A stretch of 64,000 bases of DNA, from the NCBI RefSeq assembly GCF_003576645.1, contig NC_044922.1, positions 4,064,421 to 4,128,420 of the forward strand, read 5' to 3'. Numbering within the stretch: position 1 is the first letter of the stretch; each line of letters begins with the position of its first letter. The notes under the pieces are model-generated. The model saw nothing but the letters and a program-made list of their open reading frames with translations. It made no database searches and was not told where the DNA came from. The translations under genes were made by a program, and so were the position numbers. This DNA is from Ipomoea triloba. Lineage: Eukaryota; Streptophyta; Magnoliopsida; Solanales; Convolvulaceae. Shown piece by piece: positions 35,160-46,800 of this stretch.

Positions 35160-36390
35160 AGGAAAGGTAAACTACACTAGAAAGACCATGTGCGATAAGT
35201 TCCGACCGAAAGAGTGTTGACAAAAATATAATATATGACCTTCATATGCGAGAATCATACTATATTCAATCGATCACCCCTTTCGGAACACTTTTTTCTA
35301 AAATCAATTAGGATAACCTCACCCTCGAACGAGAAAATTTTACCTTTGTGAGCAAACCTCACCCTCAAGAAAAATGAATTGCTAATTAATAAGAATGCAA
35401 TAATGGAATTAAAGATATGATTGGTGACCATACTCTCATAGACCATATCATCAATACTACTACCTTATCTTAAAGCTAACTAATGGTTTGATTGACATTT
35501 TATCTGCAAGACCAAAGTCAATTATCCCAAGTTTAATTATGATTGATTGTTGTGTTATTAAAGGCAATTAGTTGGTGGATTAGGTTAATAAACTAAATCA
35601 ATGCTCATAATATTTCCATGGATTAATTAATTAATTAATTAAAGAAAATATAATGGTGAGAAGAATATGAATATGATGGAGTCAATTCAACGCATGCAAT
35701 AATTCATTGGAGAGGTGCATAATGTACATTGGATGAGTTGGATATGAATTCATGCATGGCCCATCTCTTATCATTCTCAAATTTCATATCATCCATTTAT
35801 AATCATTGAAAAAAGATGCCCCGGAGATTTATATACTCTTGTATTCTCTTGGTGGAAACAAAAAAATACCAATTACATTTATCTCATATCTCCACGTGGG
35901 TCCAAAATCTATAATTTGTCTTTTGATATTATAATACTGCCATCATTTTTATTTTAGGGTGGCCTGCCCACATTTATTAATACAACCTTACGGAATACTA
36001 TGTTTATCACATTTCTATTCAAAATTTTATGATTCTTAATAATTAGTATTGGACAACCCCAACCGAGTTAATTGAGCAATTGATTTAGTAACTACAAAGT
36101 TTTAAGTTCGACCCTTTAAATGAGCTACTTATTGGCCTCCACGCTTTAATTTGACTGGTTATTTATGAGCAATCTAACCTCTGTGTGGTCCTGATAGAGT
36201 TACAAGACAAGTTCCACTCAGACTTTTTCGATTTAAGTCGGTAAGCTATTTTAGAATTTTTTCTATAATCTATTATATTTATTAATTAGTTGTAAATTGA
36301 TCATTATTATCACAAGTTAATCGAATAGATAATATACAATTCTTTTGTGCAAAAAAGTTGGTACATAGCATTGCCATGTTAATTAATTAT

Positions 36391-36433
<43 letters not shown>

Positions 36434-37576
36434 CCAATTGATTAGGTTCTTCATTATGCACTTAATTTAAAAAGTTTGTTCAATTATTAAGGATATTCAT
36501 ATAATTTGTATAATAATAATGTTCAAATTTTATTATAATTAAGTTTGTTTTAATATAACACCAAACTTGAAAATCACTTTTATACGTAATGACTAATGAC
36601 TCGGATTGTATAGTAATATAGTATTATTTGTAGTTTAACCACAATCTTTATTTTGAAACGAATAATACTTACTTTTTAAGCTCTATAAAGTAAATATAAG
36701 GAAAAATTACACTTTTCGTTCATAAGTTATATAATATTGTAGAACCGTCGTTAATTGTTGGTCATGCTTATTTTTCGTCCTTAAGTTATTATTGGCGTTG
36801 CATTTTTCATCCATTTACTAACAAAACATTAGGACGAAATTTACAACTTTAGTATAATTTAGCGACGAAAACTGAGCACAAATAATTAATAAAAGGACGA
36901 AAAGTGCACCAAGTCGCCAATGATCTATCCATTTGTTCCGTTAATATCAAATATACAATATATTGAAAGAAATTGTTAATTGCAATGTATAAAGGATTGA
37001 AATTAATATTAATGTGTAACCCCCGTGATTAGCGTGTCGTCATTGGTGCTAGCAACACATCATCTATCTATCTCACATTCTCACATTCTCACATATGGCG
37101 GAGAATTGAAGGACTATCTATTTGATCTTTTCCATTAATTACAAGAGAGTGACTCACTACTTTACAAAATTATTCTACTTTATTGTGATTAGTTATTATT
37201 TTTTTAATGATATATGCATTTACTTTTCTTTTGCCTGCTAAATTAATACGGAGTATATAATATTATGTGAATATTGCGATATGAGACTAATAAAGTTAAG
37301 TTTTTACTGTATTCTATTAGGTGTTATTATATATACATAGGTTTAAAAGATTCATATCCCTCTCAATTATGTTAACAGTTTAACGCCTTTAGATACTTAA
37401 ATTTCATTTTTTTGTTACAATAGTTGCTGTCATTTAAACTATTAATCTTAAAATTGCATTAAGTTAAGGTAATTTACAAAATTTAAAAATAACGAAACCA
37501 TGACTAATGCCTCAAATGCATTTCTTCTTTTTATTTATTTGTACGGAGTATTTGTCTTTGTTTGATCCTTGTCTCT
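35160..37576. other. AT-rich intergenic DNA with one SINE-like copy
   Basis: Family A SINE-like copy 3 lies at about 36050-36240 (TAAGTTCGACCCTTTAAATG as B-box-like core). A TA microsatellite sits at about 36394-36430. Near 36705-36912 a segment starts ACTTTTCGTTC and ends GGACGAAAAGTG, a possible small inverted-end element. No gene seen. Confidence 0.45.
36050..36240 (+). repeat. SINE-like repeat, family A, copy 3
   Basis: It shows the shared CCCCAACCGAGTTAATTGAG start, TAGTAACTACAAAGTTTTAA, AAGTTCGACCCTTT and GTCCTGATAGAGTTACAAGA blocks. Confidence 0.6.
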
Positions 37577-37581
37577 CTATA

Positions 37582-38021
37582 TGACGGTAATAATGTGTTT
37601 ACCGGTATATTATTTGAATGAGTATTTGAATACAATATTGAGCGTAGTGCTTAGTGTACAAGAGAGTTCAGTATGTATTGTCTAAGTTCAAGTGTCGTAA
37701 GAAGTGTCCCCCCTTTCAACAAGTGTTGTGAGCCTTTTTATCTCCTTCAGCTCAGTAACGGAGCGTTAATGCCAAGGGCTGAGGAGCCGTTGAGCATTAA
37801 TGCCTTGAGCTGAATGTTGGGTGTTATTAATGCTGAGGAGCTTGAACGTTGAGGAGCTAAACGTTGGTCATCAATGCTGAGGAGATGAACGTTGGTCATC
37901 AATGCTGAGGAGTTGGACCGTTGCGCATTGATGCTGAGGAGTGAGGTGTCTTGGGTAGTTTGAACTGTCTTGACAATGTTTTGGGTAATGGTACCGGGTC
38001 GGGTACCCAATTACCCTGTCA
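37582..38021 (-). repeat. 3' LTR of the young LTR element
   Basis: 440 bp, no differences seen from the other LTR. It contains tandem ATCAATGCTGAGGAG units and a palindrome around GGTACCGGGTCGGGTACC near its start in minus orientation. Confidence 0.93.
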
Positions 38022-38154
38022 CCAGCCCCCCACTCCCTAGTTAGCAAGAATGGCTGAGGTAGCTAGGGAGTAATAGCTTGGCACTTGTGCTGAGAACTTG
38101 GTATGTTGGATCTTCCAATAACCCTGGTAAGTTTAATTTTATTTTTTTTTAACG

Positions 38155-38330
38155 CATCCTCACCTCGGCACCGTGCCGGGGTCACGTAGCTTGTGACTTC
38201 GGCACGGAGCCGAGGTCGCGTGACCTCGGCGCTGGGCCGAAGTCACGCTACGTGACCTCGGCCAGCGCCGAGGTCACGGTACGTGACTGTGCCTCGGTGC
38301 TGGGCCGAGGTCACGGTACGTGACCGTGCG
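38155..38330. repeat. CTCGGC/GTCACG palindromic repeat cluster
   Basis: Multiple short blocks such as GCGCCGAGGTCACGGTACGTG and its complements alternate in both orientations, giving several overlapping hairpins near the 3' end of the LTR element's interior. A second pair of direct repeats, CCCGTCAGGTAGCTAGC..., follows at about 38421-38480 and 38521-38580. Confidence 0.7.
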
Positions 38331-38812
38331 GTTTTTTTTTTTTTTTTTTTTAACATAGCTCAGGTCTCTTGCGTGAGTTCACTTCGACCATCCGTAGGCT
38401 CAGTCAACGGTCAGCTCTCCCGTCAGGTAGCTAGCAAGATCGAATCTCGTGCCAGCCCTAAGGGACTAGAGTGTGGTGTTTTTGAAATCAAGCATCTGGC
38501 TTAACCCAAGAAAACACTTTCCCGTCAGGTAGCTAGCGAGATCGGATCTCGTGCCGGCCATAAGGGAATAGAGTTATTTTATTTGTTATCATTGTGGCCG
38601 AGGTGCGGGACCTCGGTCACAGTGGCGGAGGCACGGGGCCTCGACCATGGCCGAGGTGATGACCTCGGTCAAAATTAGCCGAGGTGAGGACCTCAGCAAA
38701 AATTGGCCGAGGTGACGACCTCGACCCAAATTGGCCGAGGTGATGACCTCGGCGTATTTATTGGTGACGCTGCTCGGGGAGGTGACGCCATTCACCGCTT
38801 GAGGAGGTGACG

Positions 38813-39718
38813 CTATTCGAGGTGGTGACACTGCTCGTGGAGGTGACGCCACTTGAGGAGGTGACACCACTTGATGAGGTGACGCTGTGTGAGGAGCAGC
38901 GCCACTTGATGAGGTGACGCTGCTTGAGGAGCAGCGCCACCTGATGAGGTGGCCGACTTCAAACCAAGTGTTGGCCGAGGTGGTGACACTGCTCGTGGAG
39001 GTGACGCCACTTGAGGAGGTGACACCACTTGATGAGGTGACGCTGCGTGAGGAGCAGCGCCACTTGATGAGGTGACACCAGCTTGATGAGGTGACGCCGC
39101 TCGTGGAGGTGACACCACTTGAGGTGTTAACGTTGTTCGAGGTGGTGACACTGCTCGTGGAGGTGACGCCACTTGAGAATGTGACACCACTTGATGAGGT
39201 GACGCTGCTTGAGGAGCAGCGCCATTTGATGAGGTGGCCGACTTCAAACCAAGTGTTGGCCGAGGTGGTGACACTGTTCGTGGAGGTGACACCACTTGAG
39301 GTGTTGACGTTGTTCGAGGTGGTGCCGCCACTTGAGGAGGTGACACCACTTGACGAGGTGACGCTGCGTGAGGAGCAGCGCCACTTGATGAGGTGACACC
39401 CGCTTGATGAGGTGACGCTGCTTGAGGAAGTCCACGGCTTGGATGGGAGCCGCGTTCACTCGGTAACGCCACTGCTTGTAAGTCCACTACTTGAATGGGA
39501 GCAGCGTTCACTGGGTCACGCCACTGCTCACAAGAGGTGAACCCACAAGTGAAGGAGGCGGACGCACTTGAGGAGGAAGTGCTCGTGGTTGTTGTTGAGT
39601 TGGCTACGGAGATCACCATTGCGGCGATCTCCAACGTGGTTACTGTTGAGCTATTTACGAAGATCACCCGAGGGGTAACCATTGAGTTGCCCAAGAAGAT
39701 CACCCGAGGGGTGACCAT
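38813..39718 (-). CDS. Repeat-built ORF inside the LTR element (301 aa), unknown function
   Basis: A single open frame in the element's own sense direction, starting about 130 bp after the primer-binding site. The N-terminal ~100 residues are Ser/Thr/Val-rich, with a duplicated MVTPRVIF and an S/T run. The rest is built from near-identical short units (SPPQVASPPRAVSPPR-type and SPHQAGVTSSSGAAPHA-type) and two copies of RPTLGLKSATSS. It is encoded by a minisatellite whose units are multiples of three. It shows no similarity I know to gag or pol. A frame change near 38870 carries similar repeats on in another frame. It may simply be open because of the repeat; no function is claimed. Confidence 0.4.
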   Translation of the reverse strand: MVTPRVIFLGNSMVTPRVIFVNSSTVTTLEIAAMVISVANSTTTTSTSSSSASASFTCGFTSCEQWRDPVNAAPIQVVDLQAVALPSERGSHPSRGLPQAASPHQAGVTSSSGAAPHAASPRQVVSPPQVAAPPRTTSTPQVVSPPRTVSPPRPTLGLKSATSSNGAAPQAASPHQVVSHSQVASPPRAVSPPRTTLTPQVVSPPRAASPHQAGVTSSSGAAPHAASPHQVVSPPQVASPPRAVSPPRPTLGLKSATSSGGAAPQAASPHQVALLLTQRHLIKWCHLLKWRHLHEQCHHLE

Positions 39719-39851
39719 TGTTCACTCGATGAGAACCATGAGAGCTGCTAGATCCGGGATGACCATTGATAGTGATGAGATGAACTGAGTGGTTTTTTGA
39801 TTTTGTGATTTTAGCCTGAGATCTGATCTCGGCTCTCAATGAAAGCACCAA

Positions 39852-40291
39852 TGACGGTAATAATGTGTTTACCGGTATATTATTTGAATGAGTATTTGAA
39901 TACAATATTGAGCGTAGTGCTTAGTGTACAAGAGAGTTCAGTATGTATTGTCTAAGTTCAAGTGTCGTAAGAAGTGTCCCCCCTTTCAACAAGTGTTGTG
40001 AGCCTTTTTATCTCCTTCAGCTCAGTAACGGAGCGTTAATGCCAAGGGCTGAGGAGCCGTTGAGCATTAATGCCTTGAGCTGAATGTTGGGTGTTATTAA
40101 TGCTGAGGAGCTTGAACGTTGAGGAGCTAAACGTTGGTCATCAATGCTGAGGAGATGAACGTTGGTCATCAATGCTGAGGAGTTGGACCGTTGCGCATTG
40201 ATGCTGAGGAGTGAGGTGTCTTGGGTAGTTTGAACTGTCTTGACAATGTTTTGGGTAATGGTACCGGGTCGGGTACCCAATTACCCTGTCA
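39852..40291 (-). repeat. 5' LTR of the young LTR element
   Basis: 440 bp, as the left LTR. Its inner edge adjoins the primer-binding-site-like sequence at 39832-39851. Confidence 0.93.
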
Positions 40292-40296
40292 CTATA

Positions 40297-40704
40297 TATT
40301 TTATTAATAGTTTGACCATTTTTTTAGTTGTATACTCCAATTTTGCTTTATACTATGTGTTGATTTTCCCTTCGACGAAAGAAATATATATTTTCTTGAG
40401 AATAGAATTGGTAATTGTATCGGTTGTTTAGTGATTACATAGCACTTTCATGTTTCAAAGTACATTTTTGTTGAACAAGTCACACATATTGATGTTTATT
40501 TTAACTTTAAATTATTTCAATAATTCATAAATATCATTTAAACAATGAAAATTCCTGATAATTTTGATTAAAAAATTTTGTACTTTATTGATAAAAGTTA
40601 ATCGTAAACAACACAAATGTAGCATAACATTAAAATCCAATTCACACATACAGCATATATTGTCACGGACAAGAGAGTAGAATGCAGTCGCTTTGATGGC
40701 TACC

Positions 40705-40743
<39 letters not shown>

Positions 40744-41269
40744 GATATTCTAATAAAAATCCCTCGTTCGGTGAGAATTTGCAAACTTGTATATAAATGC
40801 ACACAATCTCATATTTCAATGCACAATGCGCACAAATCTATCCTGAAATAGTTTATGTGCATTTATATATACAATTGTGTGCATTCATATTGGTTCGCAG
40901 ATTCTCACGAGAGGATGTGTTCTCATTTGATGATTTGTATATATACACACACGTACACTCCGTATATACCTGCTGATGTGGTCCTGGTGGACCTAAAATA
41001 TCATAAATCTGTCCCAATTTGCAATAGCAACATGTCATAAATGCCAAGCTCTCAAATTCTGAGAGTCCGTGAACAAAGAATTTTCTAAGCCAAAGTGCAA
41101 TGTGCAATTAAGTCATCCACAATCCCAGCCGTCAGTCATGGAACCATTTCTGCTGCCTCTTCCATCCCATTGGCTAATGTTGTCGTCCTAACGACAAGGC
41201 ATCATTCTGCATCCACTTCCCACAGACATACCTCTAAACCCCCCCTCAAATGAAAGTAGTTGGTGCGGT
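40297..41269. other. 3' flank of cyclin J18
   Basis: AT-rich, with a TA microsatellite at about 40708-40739. About 41040-41269 is less AT-rich and likely includes 3' UTR of the minus-strand cyclin gene. No other gene. Confidence 0.4.
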
Positions 41270-43779
41270 TCAAGGCTCAAACACATGCCTCAGAATGATT
41301 CTGACCCTTCCCACAATATCCTGCTCCTTGCATGAGGTAACCAACACAACTGCATAATTAAAAACAAGAAATCATGTATCAACGAGGACTAATACATACA
41401 CCAAATATATATATATATAGAGAGAGAAAATACATCATAGGACAGGCTCATTGATCCCCCTAGCATACCAATATGGGTACAACCCTACAACCTTGTCAAC
41501 CCCAACCAACTTAATCAAGTTATTGACTTTGTAACCACAAAGTTACAAGTTCAACTTTCAATGAGAGTGGTCTATCAGCCTTCTTGGTTTGAGCTGATCA
41601 AATTATAGTCAACCTAGGTTGGTTTACTTCCTTGTGATCCTTTGCCGCATAGATCACAAGGCGGAGTTTATCCAGTACACACCCTCTAATAGTAGCTACG
41701 ACTTGCAGATTTTCCTCGTCACCCGTACAATGATAATTGTAACTGATATTATTAACACTAATGTCGATAGTAACCGATATAACAAAAGTAATACATATAA
41801 TTATACCTGATACTATCAATATTGGTCAAGTGATCAGCATAATATATTACAATCAATTAACATATATAGATTAAGCAATTACTAAAACTATAATAAAGTT
41901 AAATATTATTTGAATTAAAATTAGTGTTATTAATCTAAATATATAAATAAATAAGCATGAACAAAATATAATTCATAATACAGTAGAAATAAACAGACAA
42001 GCATATATTTTTTGTCTGTATTATGGAAAGCAGAACAAGTCTTCAATGTCCTGAAATGACAAAACCTTTGGACATTGTCCACCAGCTCACCTGCCAGTCT
42101 GCCACTTTTCACCCAAACTAAAAGGCAGTATCGTTGATTACCAGAACAGGAATGAACGTACAATTCGGAGTAATTCTGGAGAGTGTTACAGAGGGAAAAA
42201 CAGCACGAGGATAGTGACGAAAAATTAATACTACATTGAATAGTAGTTGGAGATTAAGGCCCCAGTAATATCAATTGCCACAGACAAAGGGGAAAACTAA
42301 ATGTTGCAAGTGGTGGGTCGAAGTGGGCACTCTAAACCTACCATATCAGATATACTACTCTCATATAATTATCGAGAATCATATAAGTCACTAGTTTTAA
42401 TAATAATAGTTCATTAAGTCCCTTTCTGATAAGGACAAATACAGCAAGCCAGCAAGGCATTATACTTTTATGGCAACCAGCAGTATAAGAAAGAAGAAAC
42501 ACCCTAGAGAAAATAGGAATGTGGACGGTGCGGAGATATTTGACCCAAGGCCACCCACCTCAGTCTCTACACTAGGTTGAAAGCTATGTTTGACCAAGTC
42601 AGATTGAATAGAGAGTGAGAAGATCTTTCCTATTGTTCCTTTGGCAATAAATACACTGAACTTTTGAATGGAAACAATAAATTCTGAAGGTTCAGCACTG
42701 GCTTCATTTTTAAAGCTGGAACAGAACATGAGTACTAGACCTCGAAAGCAAGATAAAGGTGTGCATCGTCATGTCTATACAAGGATTGGTCAAGCAATTC
42801 TGAAACTTTCAGGTTATTAAATGCCACAACAAGGTTCATGTGCATCAGTTTGAGAAAGCCAGACACTATTTTATGCTTTGCAGACACAATCAATGAAAGC
42901 AGATATCTAAGGACTGTACTGCTGGTTGATTGCAAATCAATGGAACCCCCTCTATTGCACTAATTACCTAGAGGCTTGGAGCCTAAACAATATTTTCAGG
43001 CAATTAAAACAAAACAAGACTGGGACTCTAGGAGATGTAAAATCCAGGAGACCTTTATCTTAGGTAATAATAATTTAGTATAAATGCATACTGTCTTTTC
43101 AAGATGATGAATATACAGATTTCTCTAAAGCCAAATATGGCTTAATGATTTGGTCTGAAAAGTGAATACATTTAGATTGGATCTATATAATAATACAGTG
43201 GAAGGGTAAGGATAAAGAGAATGAATCTTTAAAAAATGAGTTAGGCAGAGGAGAGGGGGCCGTTGAATGTTGAACTAGGTACACCTTTGTAATCACAAAA
43301 CCCAACCCTATATGACCTAAAAAACTGAATGGACAATGTGTAAATTAAGATCACAATTCACAAATTTGCATTAATTTGATAGAGAATCCATATATAGAGG
43401 ACACTGGAAAAAATTAAGCTAAAACAAAAAGTTTGATCATTTGGTTTCTGGGCTGAACTAAGACAAGGGCAAAGTTCAGGAAACCTATAGGCCCAAAGGC
43501 ACAAATTAAGGCAGGGAAAGAATCTAGAAGTGTGATAAAATAAACAACTTTCTTTTTTTCAAATAAAGCACATAACCAAGCAATTGCATATATAGCATGT
43601 TCAGAATCAAGTATGTTATTACTACAATAAGAAAACAGTGTATGGGTGCATCAAATACAGCTGATCCTACATTGAACCAGGGGTAGGAAACAGGCACCTG
43701 AGACATGCACTTAATTCTTTTATTGAAAGAGAGCGTGAAAGAAAATGCAAATAAATAAATAAATAAATAAATAATAATT

Positions 43780-43811
<32 letters not shown>

Positions 43812-46800
43812 AAGTAACTGCAAATATCAAAAGAACCATCTAAACTACACCCTAACTTAACAACAGAATGAGAAATAGAATTTGTGGAAAACATATCTTT
43901 TCAATTTAATTAATGACATCATGTATTTAAAATAAACCAGGCAAAAAAAAGGGATCAATAAATATGTAGTCTCACAATCTTACCCCAAGGGAGAACAGGG
44001 AATTCCCACCTTTGTACAGGAACTGTAATAACATACGTGGCAACCTGCACAAGCAATGGTAGACTCAAGATGGTATATTCACAACAAAAAAAAAATGCTG
44101 GATCAGTATGTTCTGAATCAATTAAAAATAGAAGAACCGTGCCAATATAGATGCAGCTAAACAACTAGAAGTATTGAAAAGATCCAAAAACTCCTCCTTT
44201 TCATAAAGTAGGTCCATGATATCCATGCAAGCTTCAAAATTCATATGTTCACCAACCCGTGCAACATCCCTAAAATAACAGAAAGAAAGGGAGAGGAGTA
44301 ATCACAAAGAAAAGGTAATACAGTTGATAACTAAAAGATAGCAAAATAATCACAATTTTTTTTATAAACAAAAATAAAACTCAAGGAGTCAGGAATAATT
44401 GTCAACTCCAATTTTGGCAAAACACTCACTTCAATTGAATAACAAGATCCTCCAGGAATCTATAAGCAATGTTTGACACGCCAATCTCAAATTTCAGTAC
44501 CTTGTGAAAAAAGAAACATATAGACTGAGTATATAGAAGAGGTGTCAATGTGTCATGCAGAAGAGAGAACCAATCACAACTTGGCCTACTCCCCAAACCC
44601 CCACCACTTTCGTCTCCCACAACATGAAGAAAATGTCAAGAGAGAGAAAGAGAATGAAACACAAACTAATAAAGAATCATAATAGTACTAAATAACATGA
44701 TAGTTACCTGCATTAGCAATAATTCCTGCAGAGTATCTTATTAAACCACCAGGACAATTAGAAAAGCAGTGGCACACACCCTTCTAACATTATAGAAAAT
44801 AGATAGCTTACAGCTTCCAAAAAGTCCCTTGTTGTAAAATGCTGCTCTGTAATACTCTTGTCTCCTAAAGACTTTAAACACTTGACAGATAGGGGAGGAG
44901 ACATGTGTATCTGAAAAGGAAGATGAAATTCCATGGTTACTTTAAAAAGAAAATAGAAATTAAAGAGAATAGGAAAACATGCAGAAAATGAAGAAAAAAC
45001 AAATATTTGATATGTGGTAGCTTACTTTGCAAGAGATCCATACAGAAGCAAGAGCAAATAACTGCAAGTTGCTTTCTCTCATGGGATCTAAAAGCCAGTT
45101 TTCTTTGTCCATGCCCTTTCTGAATGTCAGGAAGTTAAAATCTCTTATTAGTTATTATACCGTTATACTGAAAATTAAACAATCAACATTCATAATAATT
45201 TAATCACACATTCAAACCTACTAGCAGCTACTCCATTTCTTTTTTCTTCTACTATTGGGTTACCACTTGGTAAAGCATCACATATACACAAGATGATAAT
45301 TCACCAACAAAAAACTCGATTAGTCATATGCAGCCCACTACCCACAGTTTCAACTTTCTTTTGCTTTAAGTATGGTCAACAGTACTAACAGTCTAATACT
45401 AATGACAATTGACAAACAATCTAGTCTCTCCAATAAACCTCTGTAACCCAGACAAGGACATTCAACTGGGTTACTAATACACCTTCCTGATTTCTTAACT
45501 ATCATCCTAACTCATAGTAAATTCAGCAACTTCTGAACATATGGGCCTTGGGTCTCTATGAATTGATATGGTGTAAATCATACAATTATATATCCTATCC
45601 TGATATCAAGAGCAAGTTGAACTTTTGACCAAGGTCTTCATTCACCCTTCTTTTGTTTTGCTGGTCAAGATATGAATCTGCATGCTGTCCACAGGACCTC
45701 TCCATAACATACAGCTTCCTACCACCAAGTTATAGTATATTTAGTTTTTACATCTTTATTTATTTTTATGCCATAGCAGCCCAAATTCTCACCATTTACT
45801 TTTGATCTCATGTATACAAGTTGATCTTCTCTGTTTCCCTATAATCTTGGTTTAACTTTTTTCCAACATTTCTTCACCCTAATATCTACTTAGTTTCCTA
45901 GAAACATATCCAAATTCTGTAATTCTTTTGACTATGGTTCTTGGAGATATTCTTTGTCTCTAAAAATGTTTTAGCTAAGGATTGTTCAACATAATAATTA
46001 TTGATGGCAGGATTTTGTTTCCACCTTCTAGAAAAATGTTTTTACCATTATTGTTTCTTATTTATTGTCCTTAAAGTATGTTTTACTTGTTCTTTCCCAA
46101 AAAAAAAAAATAAATAAATAAATAAACAACCACTTATTTAGAGGTTCTGTTGTACCTACAAATTTTATGAATTCGATTTTGCATTACATTACAAGTCTGG
46201 ATCACAGTTCATTTATTTGCATCTAATATAAATCAGTTTATAGTTATGGTTTTGTTAATCTTACTATATCTACTGTGTCTAAGTAACTAGCAATGCACTT
46301 CAGGAAACAAAAAGCTTACTGAATAAGGTACCTAGAAAATAGGTGCAAATTAAGCTTATCATCCCACCAACCGCTAATAATCCTTATTTATATATATAAA
46401 AAATGCTCACTCTCAAACACATACTACCCAATCTCTGTAAGGAAGTCAATCAGAAGCACCACCAAGTCCATTGGAGAAGTAGAAGAAAAGAAGAAAAAAT
46501 ATATATATAAACAGAGAAGTTCATTAAGAAAAGTCATGAGAGCACCATTACCTACTTCAGTCATTAAAAACGTGTTAATCCTAAATAACTCCCTTTAGCC
46601 TATTTCTGACACATGGTGGCTTGAATCTAACTAATTACCCCCTAAACAATTTTCTTTAGCCTATTTCTAACCCATAGTGGCTTAAACCAAGCCAATTATC
46701 CTACTGAAGACCTTGTAGTTTAATGGCATAAAACTCCGTATAAAGGTCTCATGTTTAGTCTCCATCCCCATTCTCCTCAAGTGTTAAAGCTTTGAAACAT

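Larger units (their letters stand above)
37582..40291 (-). mobile_element. Young non-autonomous LTR retrotransposon (2,710 bp)
   Basis: Two 440-bp LTRs (37582-38021 and 39852-40291), identical as read, with TG...CA ends and a perfect 5-bp target duplication CTATA (37577-37581 and 40292-40296). Orientation is minus. Just inside the right LTR, the minus strand reads TTGGTGCTTTCATTGAGAGC, a primer-binding-site-like sequence common in plant Ty3/gypsy elements. Just inside the left LTR, the minus strand reads GGGAGTGGGGGGCTGG, a polypurine tract. The 1,830-bp interior has no gag, protease, reverse transcriptase or integrase, so it must rely on another element's proteins. It does contain a repeat-built ORF (38813-39718). 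Identical LTRs imply a very recent insertion. Confidence 0.93.

Noticed and set aside
37747..38010. 87-aa frame present twice (also 40017-40280)
   Set aside because: It lies in the two LTRs and is identical for that reason; no retroelement LTR is expected to code here.
39091..39396. Plus-strand 101-aa repeat frame (EVTPLEVLTLFEVVT...)
   Set aside because: Antisense to the element's direction and open only because the minisatellite unit lacks stops.
42460..42729. Minus-strand 89-aa frame in the same intron
   Set aside because: No family similarity, lies in an intron, and ends in a hydrophobic run typical of chance AT-rich frames.
42735..42935. Minus-strand frame of 66 aa (LLSLIVSAKHKIVSGF...) within cyclin J18 intron 7
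   Set aside because: It looks protein-like, but it does not match cyclin J18, and the cyclin's real last exon is at 41270-41349. No homology recognised.
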